The position numbers were made by a program, and so were the translations under genes. Below the pieces are notes generated by a model. That model was not told the origin of the DNA. It was given only the letters and a program-made list of their open reading frames with translations, and did no database searches. From contig JAKSXM010000238.1 of assembly GCA_022575985.1 (NCBI GenBank), positions 10,310,001 through 10,374,000 on the forward strand: a DNA stretch of 64,000 nucleotides, written 5' to 3'. This DNA comes from Anagrus nilaparvatae. Taxonomy: Eukaryota > Arthropoda > Insecta > Hymenoptera > Mymaridae. Positions 11,450 to 22,562 of this stretch are shown here, piece after piece (within the stretch, counting starts at the first letter, position 1; each line of letters opens with the position of its first letter).

Positions 11450-11550
11450 GAACTACTCCAGCATCGTAAAATACTTTTGCATGTCGATTGCATTCTGTAA
11501 GATTTCCAATCAATCTGCAAGCTCTGCATTGTAAAGTATCAGATAGTTTT
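11450..11550 (-). pseudogene. Armadillo-repeat-like gene fragment
   Basis: The minus strand encodes LSDTLQCRACRLIGNLTECN followed by RHAKVFYDAGVVP before a stop. The spacing of CRACRLIGNL and AG(V/I)VP looks like an armadillo/HEAT helix pair, as in ARMC5-like proteins, but this is too short for a firm name. It lies in the same orientation as, and 'downstream' of, the Pro/Ser-rich fragment, within the 4-kb element. Confidence 0.4.
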
Positions 11551-11747
11551 AAATTTTTTATGATAAATAAAATATGCTTTGTTAATTTTGTTTATTTTGT
11601 TATTTCTACAAAACATTCCATCTGCAAAAAAAAATTTAATCATTTAATTTATATTTACTATAACAAATATTTGTATATAGTATTTCATCACTTTAGTGCA
11701 ATACTGCACTGAGTCAAAAAGTAGATTTTTTAGAAATTGTATCAATA

Positions 11748-12468
11748 CATACCATTTGGCTGATTTGAATTAAATTCAGAACCTGAATCTTTTTGTGGTG
11801 TACCGCTTGGACTTAAGTTAGCTAATGCATGAGACACAGGTGTTCCAGGATTACTATAATTTAATCTCGTTGTATTAACTGTACTACTATTAGAAACTCC
11901 TGTAGTTGTAGGATTTGGTGAATCTTGACTTGTAGGACTTTGCCCAGGCAAATGCCCTGAAGATCTTTGACTACCTAACTGAAATTGTCTATTACACTCA
12001 GCAGGTGAATTTAAAGCAGAATTTGCTCTTGGTGATGGCAACGATAAATTACTTGTTGGATTGTTTGGAGACGAAGGATTTGGACTTTGTATTGCTATTG
12101 GGATGCTAGCTGATATAGTTGTTTGATGATAAGGTGGAGGAGGTCCTTGACTGCGTAAAACTCTACCAACCATACCAGCACCTCGTAAAGGTACTCCGGG
12201 ACTACCAATCCCCATCTATTAAAATAAAAAAAGTTTGTTTTAAAATACTTTTTATTAATAATAATTAACTTTAAAAAATAATCAAACTTTATTTTTTCCA
12301 TCTAAAAATGTGTGCTGCATTTTAGACCAATCAACCGAAGCAGGCCCAATGCATTGATTTGGAGCTACGCTAACTGGTGGAAGACTAGGACCTTGTGCTG
12401 TCATATTAACTTGTGCATGAGAACTTAATTGCAACTTGTGTCTATTTGGTTGATTCAGCAATATAAAA
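11748..12468 (-). pseudogene. Pro/Ser-rich coactivator-like fragment, two captured exons
   Basis: Exon A (about 12468 to 12287) reads LNQPNRHKLQLSSHAQ, GPSLPPVSVAPNQCIGPAS and VDWSKMQHTFLDGKNK. A ~71-bp intron with a possible GTTTGA donor and TTTTAATAG acceptor joins it in frame to exon B (12215 to 11748), which reads MGIGSPGVPLRGAGM, GPPPPYHQT, SPNPSSPNNPTSNLSLPSP, GQSPTSQDSPN and a final SEFNSNQPN before a GTATGT donor. It is low-complexity and Pro/Ser/Asn-rich, as in nuclear coactivators. The phrases loosely recall BCL9/Legless-type proteins, which I cannot verify. Exon A starts abruptly at the edge of the right inverted repeat. The intact splice sites show capture of genomic DNA. Whether it is transcribed is unknown. 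Confidence 0.5.
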
Positions 12469-12656
12469 CTGTAAATTGATTTCTAAGTCCAGCTGCAGTT
12501 GTTGGATTCATAAAGGCAAATAAAGTAAAATCTGGATTCCTTTTTACAGATTCTTTAATCCAGATCCAGATAAACATTCTAAAGTTTCTGAGCTGGCTAA
12601 ATTTATTTCATCCAGTAATACCCAATAACGTTCCTTTAATGATTTAATTATTGTAT
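12467..12656 (-). pseudogene. Midasin (MDN1) fragment, second copy
   Basis: The inverted duplicate of the MDN1 piece in the left arm, with the same acceptor (CAG at 12657-12659, minus strand) and the same ETLECLSGL and HP.F.LFAFMNPTT coding signal. Small indels include loss of the VVRKKD-encoding bases. Confidence 0.75.
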
Positions 12657-13086
12657 CTGAAAAAAAGAATTTTTTTACAAAGAAATATTTTATCTTTTTT
12701 TTAAAACAATAATGAGCACTTAATTAAAATAAAAATAATCACTTATCTGACTTAAATGATATTTATTAAACAAGAGATTCCACCACGTCCATTTTTGTAC
12801 TTCCTTCATAAATAGTAAACACACGACACGGTAACGTCGGTAATATCATCTTCTGTGAGTGAGAAGATAACCACAAACAATGCATCGTTGACAAGATGCG
12901 CGCACTTATACGCCATTTTATCGTGTATGGAGACGGGTTATAAAATGTTTTTAATTAATTAATTTCTCGGCTATAAAAGAAAACGCAAACGCGAGATTTT
13001 GGGAATTAGCTTAAAATTAAAAAACGCAAACGATGGCATAATTTTTTTTTTATTTTATGAAAATCGGTTGCTAAGTTTCTATTCCT
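12467..13086 (-). repeat. Right terminal inverted repeat of the 4-kb element
   Basis: Inverted copy of 9064-9710, ending CTATTCCT directly before the AAAATTAAA flank. Confidence 0.93.
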
Positions 13087-13095
13087 AAAATTAAA

Positions 13096-15645
13096 TTATT
13101 TCTCTGTACATAGACTGATAAAAAAATTTTTTTTATTTACCAATACATAAACGAATTATTTATAGTTCATTGCACAGTTAATATGTGAATTTAATATAAA
13201 AAATATTGACATATACTCACACACTATAAATGGTAACATTAGATCATATATGACAAAATAATATTAAAGGAAAATGTATCACATTATCTCAAAACAGAAA
13301 AAAAAAAGAAAATATCTTTAAAAAAAAAATAAAAAACAAGATTATTGTGTTTATATAAAGGAAAATATATAGATAGGTACTTGTATATGTATGAAAGCAT
13401 ATCGAACGCGATAGAAAACTTGTAAGTGCATTATTGAACCTATATATATATATATATAAAAGACAACAACAACCAACGAACGAAGTAAAGAAAAGTTATA
13501 TTATAATAGTAGTAGTAGTTGTTGTTGTTATTTAGTTCAGCTATTACATGGGTATTTCATCATTACTGAACTTTTGTCGTGCTTGAAATTTGAAACCTTT
13601 AGTATATGAGATAAAAAATTTTACGTTAAGAAAATTTGATATGTTCGATAATGAACTTGGAATTTCATTTTATATTTTGTTAATATATTTTAAGTTTGTA
13701 CTTTTAGTTTTGGGAAATTTGCTGTTTATGAGTCTTTTGTCTACGGGAAAAACTTTTTGTTTTGTATTTTGTATTTTAAGAATTTTTTAATTTATGATAT
13801 CTTATGCTTGTACGTGTAATATATTTTTAGGCTTTCCAATAAATAATTTTTCTTTTTGCTTGGATAATTTTTACTAAGCTTTGATTATTTTTTTTTTGTC
13901 TATAAGTGTCGAAGTTATATATGGCTGCAAACAAAAATATGAAAATTGGTAATTTTCATTTTTTGTAATTAATGAAATTTTTGAGTATGATAAAATCAAT
14001 ATTTGGTTAAATTAAAATAATATAAATAAATTTAATAAAAAAGAATAAAAGAAATACTTATTACAATCGATTTTCTCGAAAGAGAAATGACTACTAAGTA
14101 TTATATAAGCACGCTTAAAATCCAAAGTTATGTATCTAAATAAATTAAAATAAATTAATAATTTTAAAATATCTATTGTCAATTAAGTAAATACACTATA
14201 GTTAATTAAATATAAAACTCTGCGGCTTCTTTTGAATTACAGTTATTACAGTTATTAAAAATTATACGTATAATAAATTTAAATTTTTGGATTTGTGGTA
14301 CGTGATGGCTTTTGGGATTCATGATTAAACACATGCACGCGCGTCGGTGTAAGTAAGATGGCTACCCTAAGGTATGAATTAACATTGTGCATATAGACCA
14401 AAAATTGATACTTTTAATAAAATGAATTAAAGGTTTAAAATTTTTACAAAAATAAAACAGTGTATATTAGAAATAGTATTGTGTTAATAAATTTATGTGT
14501 TTTTTTTAATTTAATATCTTTATAATGAACTATTTGTTACTTTTCCTATGTTATTCATGGAAAAAGAGTAGCCATGTTTTATACACACTTACGTGTGGAG
14601 GGGGTAAAAATGTAAGCATGAATTTAATCGTGATTCCCATTACTCTGCTTCATATTTTTTCACACAAAGTGATTAACGTATACCCCCATCATAATCAGTA
14701 ATCTAAACGGATGCAGTAAACTGTAATTTACAATAAATTAAAATTTGCCTTATTAAAAAGTATTCTAAATTTAAAAAATTTTTTTAGAAATTTAATAGAC
14801 TCTATATACAGCGCTCTAAGTGCTAAAAAAATTTACTTCATTTATCTTCCAGCTTCCTCATTGTGAATTTTATTTTAGCTATACTTTTTTCATCTTTTAA
14901 TGGCACAAAAAAATTAATAAAAATTTTTCACTACTGGTTATGCAGTATCATTTATTACTCTATACCCTTTAATATAAAAGAAAAACATTTGTATAAAAAA
15001 TTTGTTCTTAAAAATAAATAAAAGTACTAACCGCTAATAAACCATACAAAGTATTTTTATTACCTTTTATGTATATAATATGTTTTTGCGTGAAAAATAA
15101 GAACACACATAGGTGTAAAATGCTTTTAAAGTAATCACTTTCGCGAGTTTTATATAGAAAAACTTTTTTTTAAGGTTAGAAATGGCTATTTTAGAACATT
15201 TATTTGAAAATAAAAACTAACTTTCAAGGAATAAATATAAAAATAATGTATATAAAGTTCTTTTTTTTACAAATAAAACCAATGCTTTAAAAAAAGAAAA
15301 TATATTCTGTGTCTGACCATTCACTGAGTTTTCTACTTGGGAATTCATAGCCCGAAGTAACTAACTACTAAAAGTAAGTAATATTCTCGGTACTTTAAAC
15401 TCAAAAAGTATTTATGAGATTGCAGCAAGTTGATGATTGACTTTTTAATATATTTTGTACACTTATGTATATGGGAGATTCCATTAATAGTTGTACTCAA
15501 AAAATTTATTTTATATTTATGGGCTTGTATTTTAGCTAGTTTTATGAAAATTACTGAGAATGATTAATGTTACCAATTCAAAATACAAAAACTAAATTTA
15601 TTTTAACCTTCAAAGAAGCAAGAATTTATTTTCTAAACCACCTAA
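13096..15645. other. Non-coding AT-rich region
   Basis: No supported gene. It contains a TA dinucleotide run (about 13442-13458), a TAG/TTG trinucleotide patch (about 13505-13532), and box-plus-TATA copy B. An open frame near 13590 has no ATG start and no recognisable domain, so I left it out. Confidence 0.6.
14074..14108 (+). promoter_or_regulatory. Box + TATA module, copy B
   Basis: TCTCGAAAGAGAAATGACTA, 8 bp, TATATAA, at the same 28-bp start-to-start spacing as the other copies. Confidence 0.45.
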
Positions 15646-18587
15646 GACTGATTCCATGTGAAACGTACGTTGACCTCCAGATGGGGTCTTCCGATTGGGT
15701 TGTAACTTTGCACAGGTGATTATATATATAAAATGTCCTCACTTCCCAAATTTTACGTCTTAAAATCATTTCTAGCCGTCTCTGTGAATTTTTGAAAATT
15801 GGGACCGATTTTAAAGCTCTCAGCTACCAACTTTTGCTTCATTATATAAAAGCATGAAGAAATGTTAAAAATACTATTAGAAAAATGGTTTCGATCGAAA
15901 ATTTCCCTGGGTATCCGAATTTTTAAACCGTTTTTTAAAATTTTCACGTGGAAACCCGGAAAATTGGAAAATGTGAGCCGTACCGGCTGTAGCTCATAAC
16001 TCAAAACCCGTCACTTCTAATTCACCCGTCACTTCTAGTTCACAAATTATGGAAAATCTGAGCTTTCTGTTTTTTTTTTCAAAAAAAAAAACACAACTAA
16101 TGGAAAATCTGAAATTTCTGTTATTTTTTTCAAAAAAAAAAACACAAATAATGGAAAATCTGAGATTTCTGTTTGTTTTTTCAAAAAAAAAAACACAAAT
16201 ACTGGAAAATCTGAGATTTCTGTTTTTTTTTTCAAAAAAAAAAACACAAATACTGGAAAATCTGAGAATTCTGTTTTTTTTTTTCAAAAAAAAAACACAA
16301 ATACTGGAAAATCTGAGATTTCTGTTTTTTTTTTTCAAAAAAAAAAACACAAATACTGGAAAATCTGAGATTTCTGTTTTTTTTTTTCAAAAAAAAAAAC
16401 ACAAATACTGGAAAATCTGAGATTTCTGTTTTTTTTTTTCAAAAAAAAAAACACAAATACTGGAAAATCTGAGATTTCTGTTTTTTTTTTCAAAAAAAAA
16501 AACACAAATACTGGAAAATCTGAGATTTCTGTTTTTTTTTTCAAAAAAAAAAACACAAATACTGGAAAATCTGAGATTTCTGTTTTTTTTTTCAAAAAAA
16601 AAAACACAAATACTGGAAAATCTGAGATTTCTGTTTTTTTTTTCAAAAAAAAAAACACAAATACTGGAAAATCTGAGATTTCTGTTTTTTTTTTCAAAAA
16701 AAAAAACACAAATACTGGAAAATCTGAGATTTCTGTTTTTTTTTTCAAAAAAAAAAACACAAATACTGGAAAATCTGAGATTTCTGTTTTTTTTTTTCAA
16801 AAAAAAAAACACAAATACTGGAAAATCTGAGATTTCTGTTTTTTTTTTCAAAAAAAAAAACACAAATACTGGAAAATCTGAGATTTCTGTTTTTTTTTTT
16901 CAAAAAAAAAACACAAATAATGCAAAATCTGAGATTTCTGTTTTTTTTTTCAAAAAAAAAAACACAAATAATGCAAAATCTGAGATTTCTGTTTTTTTTT
17001 TTCAAAAAAAAAAACACAAATACTGGAAAATCTGAGATTTCTGTTTTTTTTTTCAAAAAAAAAAACACAAATAATGCAAAATCTGAGATTTCTGTTTTTT
17101 TTTTTCAAAAAAAAAAACACAAATACTGGAAAATCTGAGATTTCTGTTTTTTTTTTTCAAAAAAAAAAACACAAATAATGCAAAATCTGAGATTTCTGTT
17201 TTTTTTTTTCAAAAAAAAAAACACAAATAATGCAAAATCTGAGATTTCTGTTTTTTTTTTTCAAAAAAAAAAACACAAATACTGGAAAATCTGAGATTTC
17301 TGTTTTTTTTTTCAAAAAAAAAAAACACAAATAATGCAAAATCTGAGATTTCTGTTTTTTTTTTCAAAAAAAAAAACACAAATAATGCAAAATCTGAGAT
17401 TTCTGTTTTTTTTTTCAAAAAAAAAAACACAAATAATGCAAAATCTGAGATTTCTGTTTTTTTTTTCAAAAAAAAAAACACAAATACTGGAAAATCTGAG
17501 ATTTCTGTTTTTTTTTTTCAAAAAAAAAACACAAATACTGGAAAATCTGAGATTTCTGTTTTTTTTTTTCAAAAAAAAAAACACAAATAATGGAAAATCT
17601 GAGATTTCTGTTTTTTTTTTTCAAAAAAAAAACACAAATAATGGAAAATCTGAAATTTCTGTTTTTGTTTTCAAAAAAAAAAACACAAATACTGGAAAAT
17701 CTGAGATTTCTGTTATTTTTTTCAAAAAAAAAAACACAAATAATGCAAAATCTGAGATTTCTGTTTTTTTTTTTCAAAAAAAAAAACACAAATACTGGAA
17801 AATCTGAGATTTCTGTTTTTTTTTTCAAAAAAAAAAACACAAATAATGGAAAATCTGAGATTTCTGTTATTTTTTTCAAAAAAAAAATACAAATAATGGA
17901 AAATCGGAGATTTCTGTTTTTTTTTTTTCAAAACGAAAAACACAACTAATGGAAAATCTGAAATTACATACCAATAGAAAAGGTATAAAGGGATTTAAAA
18001 AAAATTTATTTTGTGATAAATTTTACATATGAAATCGGTTCTGCCTAAATTTGCATATAAATATAGCTTTTTTCGCTAAATTTGCATTTTCAAAATCGGA
18101 AAATTTAACTAATTATCGTTATAACTTTTCCGTATGTGAAAATACCCATACCCATATTAATACCAGGTGAAAGTATATGGAATACCCTGTCTCTACTCCC
18201 AGTTTGAAGTTATTTGAAGTGACGGGTTTTGAGTTATGAGCTACTGCCGGTACGGCTCACATTTTCCAATTTTCCGGGTTTCCACGTGAAAATTTTAAAA
18301 AACGGTTTAAAAATTCGGATACCCAGGGAAATTTTCGATCGAAACCATTTTTCTAATAGTATTTTTAACATTTCTTCGTGCTTTTATATAATGAAGCAAA
18401 AGTTGGTGGCTGAGAGCTTTAAAATCGGTCCCGATTTTCAAAAATTCACAGAGACGGCTAGAAATGATTTTAAGACGTAAAATTTGGGGAGTGAGGACAT
18501 TTTATATATATAATCACCTGTGCAAAGTTACAGCCCAATCGAAAGACCCCATCTGGAGGTCAACGTACGTTTCACATGGAATCAGCC
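15646..18587. mobile_element. Foldback element with a satellite core
   Basis: Long inverted arms of about 370 bp (15646-16017 and 18215-18587) start GACTGATTCCATGTGAAACG and share GACCTCCAGATGGGGTCTT, ATTTTTAAACCGTTTTTTAA and TGAGCCGTACCGGC. Arms this similar indicate a recent insertion. The flanks share only CTAA, so the duplication is uncertain. The core is the 52-bp array plus about 250 bp of unique DNA (17965-18214). No transposase is present. The 83-residue frames in each arm (MSYELQPVRLTFSN-type) mirror each other and have no domain; I treat them as chance. Confidence 0.85.
16043..17965. repeat. 52-bp tandem array, about 37 units
   Basis: Unit: ATACTGGAAAATCTGAGATT, then TCTG, a run of 9-12 T, one C, a run of 9-12 A, then CACAA. 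Each unit therefore contains an oligo-T/oligo-A palindrome around a C. Variants with AATGC or AATGG in place of ACTGG are clustered (AATGC mainly 16918-17460), showing local homogenisation. The edges (16049-16190, 17640-17960) are more diverged. The long open frames here on both strands come from the period and are not genes. Confidence 0.97.
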
Positions 18588-19707
18588 CTAAATTATCTAG
18601 GAATACTCCATATACAATAATTTATATTCATAAAGTTGTCAATTTATTTAAAAAGTGACTTTGATAAGAAATACTTTGAGTAATAATAATGAGTTAAAAA
18701 ATATTTTCATTAACAACCTATTTCTCAGAATATATAAATAACTGACAACTTTAAAAAAAAAATAAGATTGAATTTGATAAAATATCAAATACAACTTTTT
18801 TAATTAAAAACTTAAATAATAAACGTTTATCATATTAAAATATTTATGAAATTTAATTTAATAACTGATAAAAATAAAATAAGACTTTTTTTATTTCATG
18901 TTCATTTAATGCCATAGTCTTCAAACTGTCTACTGATTCTTAACTTCTTGACAAGCCTCGATGAGAGTATTTGAGAAACGAAACTTAAGATATAAAATAA
19001 AAAAAGCCCTAAAGTAAGAGAAAAAAAAGTAAAATAAAATACAAAAAAGTGAGATAACCTCTGATAGCAAATTGAATCTCGAAAAATAAAAGTAAGAAGA
19101 AAACGTGACTGCCCAAGGGGAACGAAATGACAATGTCTTTCCCTCATTTTGGACCACTATATTACTATATATACAATTCTTGAAAAATCACGATATATAT
19201 AAAAAAAACCTTTAAGTACACGCAATACAATATGAAAGAAATTTATTGTATTACAGAAATAATAATATTTTAATCAATTTAAATTATTTTTTATTATTTC
19301 AGTATAATGAAAAATAATAAATAACAATTAAATTTTATTGTTTTGATTTATAAAAGATTTTCTTTTGTAGGAAAATTTTTAATATTTAATAATGAAAATA
19401 ATAATTAGAATTTTAAGTAATTAATCAAGAATATTTTCTCTACTTTTTTAAAACAATGGAAAATCTAGTAAGTTAAATAATATTGTATTACACTTTACTT
19501 TCATAAAAGAGTTGAAATTATTAAATAACTTTTTTTTATATTTTTCTCATTTCCTTACATTTTATGCAATTAGTAGTCTATAATTATAATTATATAGTAG
19601 TCTGGCAAATATTTTAAAAAATATTTATTTTTGATTTATGGTTACTCAGGAGGATTCAAAAATTCCAGATTTTGAAGTAGTTTCATGTATTCAAGATAAC
19701 TTTAAAA
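18588..19707. other. Non-coding AT-rich region
   Basis: I see no supported gene. Minus-strand frames around 18902-19157 are rich in Phe/Leu/Ser but start at non-ATG codons and overlap in two frames. Confidence 0.5.
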
Positions 19708-19940
19708 TAGAGATGTGCATTTATCCGAATTTTCGAGATGGGTATCCGAAAGTTTGGCCTTTTTTCAGATAAAGTTGGGTCGGGCCAGGTTTCGAGTAAA
19801 TCTTAAAACTTTTTGAAAAAGGAATACAGGTACAAGGTGAATCTAAATTTTTCCATGCTGAAAATCCGAAATATTCACAAAAAAACAAGAATTTTAGGGC
19901 AATAATTTTACCTGACATTTCAGCTAACCACACACCCTTA
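19708..19940. mobile_element. Short MITE-like element, copy 1
   Basis: Bounded by TAGAGATGTGCATTTATCCG on the left and the complement of TTAAGGGTGTGTGGTT on the right, giving imperfect inverted ends TARRGRTGTGYR. The interior has GGGTCGGGCC-type GC-richer motifs shared with the element at 22345-22562. Similar ends are seen in hAT-type MITEs, but the superfamily is not proven. Confidence 0.5.
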
Positions 19941-21836
19941 ATTTTAAAAGCTTCTAAACAATCCCTAATATTATTATATCAATAAGGTTTTGAATAAAAA
20001 TTACTAAGAAATGCTAAAAAAATAATTTATTTTCCATCAACTTCAAAATTTTATATTTAAAAAATTTTTAGTTTTATCTAAACCTTGAAAAAACAAAAAA
20101 ATTTTTAGACTTTCATAATCAAAGAGCTATTTTTCAAAAAAATTGTTTCATAATGAAAATAATGGAAAATTAAAACAATATATTAAAATTTGCAAATTTA
20201 AAAAAAAAAAATTTTTAATGAAACTTCGATAGCAGATATTTATTTCAGTAAAAACTTTTTTCAAAAAAGTAAACTTGGCAAATCCTTTTAAATCAGTTAG
20301 TAAATAAATAAATAAATACTTGCAAAGTTAAAATTATACAAAAGTTTATTAATCGTTTTAAAAGTGTCAAGAGAATATGTGAGATGTTTAAACAAAGTCT
20401 ATATTCTATACCATAAAGTTTTTGGAAAATTTCCCAAAAATGAAAGATAATTTTCAAGTATAACTTTTCTCAATGCATAATACTAACAATATATCATGTA
20501 ATCTGATAGAAATTTTTTCTTTTTACAAAGCCTTAAAGGAAAAATCGAGTTTTAGAAAGAAGATTGTTGTTATATTTACTTAAAGGGAGAGGGAGAGAGT
20601 TTTAGTTTTGATCCTATTTATATAATAAAGTTTGTAAAAGTTTTTGACGTGCTTAACAATGTATATCTCATTACGTTTCAACAAATAAATACCTTAAAAT
20701 TTTGAATATAATGACTGTTTTACACATAAAGTCATTACTGACTAACTTTACCCTAATACTACTTTATATCTAGAATACAAAAGCCAGACAGTATTATTTA
20801 AATAAAAAAATCATTCACCTCTATAAATTTATAATTTAATTTATAGCTGTAAATGCTAATGATTTATATGTACGCATTTAGACGTCTGATCGCGTGATGT
20901 TACATATGTACATGAAGTTTGCATATGGTATTACAATTTAATTGAATGAGTCATGCTTATAATTAGCAACTATGGTGTTAAATAAATATTTTTTATAATT
21001 TATATGACCCTTTAAAAATTTTAATTATTATTTAATATCGTATTTGTTTTAAAAAATATATATATGAGTAGTTTTCATGAATACCTATTATTCTCTCTTA
21101 GAATTATTTTCAAAATTTGTATCTTGCTACGTAATTTTATCCAAAAAAAGACTTATTTTACCTTACTAACGTCAAATGTTAGGTTTGATAGATGCAATGT
21201 TTTTTAGCTACATATTTACTTATTAGGGTATCGACGAGTTTTAGTATTTTATTTATTTTTTAACCAGGAATAGGGAAATCTTGAAAATTGCTCATATAAC
21301 TTACCTCTATAAATACAGTTTAATTATTATTTTTAAAAATATATTTAATGAAAAATTAAAAATTAATAAAAACTTTATACACGTTTATATAATTTGTAAT
21401 TTAAAATTTTATTGAATTAATAAAATAATTTATAATTAAATTTTATTTATCAATATAGATTTATTAAAAATTAATAATACTTTTATTAACGTTTTTAATG
21501 GATTTATGCTTATAAATTTTTATGATCAGTTATAAATTTCAGTTTTATAATTTATTTGATCATTATTTTTTTATAATATTGGGATTTACGAATAAAAATT
21601 TAATTATAAAATACAGTTCAAAATATAGAACCAAGTCTTTGCCAAGTTCTCATCCTTACCTTATATGGTTTCCAACAGTAATGGTTTCTAATACTATAGG
21701 GAAATTTAATACTTTTATGTATTTTTGATTATATTTTAATGATTTAATGATATATAATCACGTTTTCAGGTTCAAAACTTATTTCACAAAAAAATCTGAA
21801 AGTATTTTTATTTATTTGGATGTAATACTTTAAGGG
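19941..21836. other. Non-coding AT-rich region
   Basis: Nothing recognisable beyond low-complexity AT sequence. Confidence 0.5.
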
Positions 21837-22098
21837 AGCAAAAAAAAACAACCGAGATTTGTTTTTTCGGTTGTTTTTAAAAGGGAGAAAAAAAAACAAC
21901 CGAGATTTGTTTTTTCGGTTGTTTTTAAAAGGGAGCAAAAAAAACAACCGAGATATTTTTTTTCGGTTGTTTTTAAAAGGGAGAAAAAAAAACAATCGAG
22001 ATTTTTTTTTTCGGTTGTTTTTAAAAAGGAGCAAAAAAAACAACCGAGATTTTTTTTCGGTTGTTTTCAAAATTGAACAAAAAAAACAACCTAGATTT
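21837..22098. repeat. ~48-bp self-folding tandem repeat, five to six units
   Basis: Each unit is itself a hairpin: AAAAAACAACCGA, a short A/T loop, then TCGGTTGTTTTTAAAAGGGAG. Because the period is an inverted repeat, open frames appear on both strands; neither is a gene. Confidence 0.9.
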
Positions 22099-22344
22099 TT
22101 TATCAATACCTACGAGTAATTATTTATTTTTTCATGTAAATTAAACAAGGAAATAAATAATTTTCACTCTTTTTAACATTTATACTGGGTATAATTACTG
22201 TTTTAAATTTGTCATTTTCTTAAAAAATAGTAATTGATCCCAATTTATATTTTTAGAAAAATAATAAACTAATTAATTTGTATTCAAGATACTATTTTTC
22301 TAAGTATACTGATACTTGATTTAACTTAAAAAATAATTATACAA

Positions 22345-22562
22345 AAGGTGTGTCAAAATTTTTTCTCGCTTCGTATCGAAAAATTCCTGGCATAAGATTC
22401 ATGTAATCATAATGCCGGGGAAATTTAAGACGAAAAAACGGTACCTACGGACCTCGGAAACTTTTCGGGAATACCCGAAGACCGACCCGTACTGACCCGA
22501 AAAAATCCAGGACCTTCCCGAAGCTCGAGTACCAGAGAATTCGGGAAACCGCACACCCCTAA
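22345..22562. mobile_element. Short MITE-like element, copy 2
   Basis: Ends AGGTGTGTC and GCACACCCCT are inverted repeats of one another and match copy 1. The interior is rich in CCCGAA and CGACCC words, much GC-richer than its surroundings. Confidence 0.5.

Larger units (their letters stand above)
9064..13086. mobile_element. Pack-MULE-like element carrying host gene fragments
   Basis: A 4,023-bp unit bounded by long terminal inverted repeats (left 9064-9710, right 12467-13086) that begin AGGAATAGAAACTTAGCAAC and end with its complement. The flanks AAAATTAAA at 9055-9063 and 13087-13095 match over 9 bp, the size typical of Mutator-like elements. The arms are nearly identical; the right arm lacks a ~20-bp piece present near 9670-9690 on the left. 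The interior has no transposase. Instead it holds pieces of unrelated host genes: MDN1 (in both arms), BMS1, a possible armadillo piece, a Pro/Ser-rich piece and one unidentified piece. That is the signature of Pack-MULE or other Pack-TIR elements, which mobilise gene fragments and depend on a transposase in trans. The AT-rich duplication alone could arise by chance, but it sits exactly at the TIR ends. Confidence 0.75.

Noticed and set aside
13590..13790. Hydrophobic 66-residue frame
   Set aside because: Starts at TTG, is composed of AT-rich codons, and has no splice or promoter context.
15994..17949. Many overlapping open frames of 60-158 residues on both strands (FFFLKKKTEISDFP-type repeats)
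   Set aside because: They follow the 52-bp satellite period; all copies are low-complexity and occur on both strands.
15753..18480. Matching 83-residue frames on opposite strands (15753-16004 and 18229-18480)
   Set aside because: They are mirror images within the inverted arms, with no domain and no ATG in a sensible context for both.
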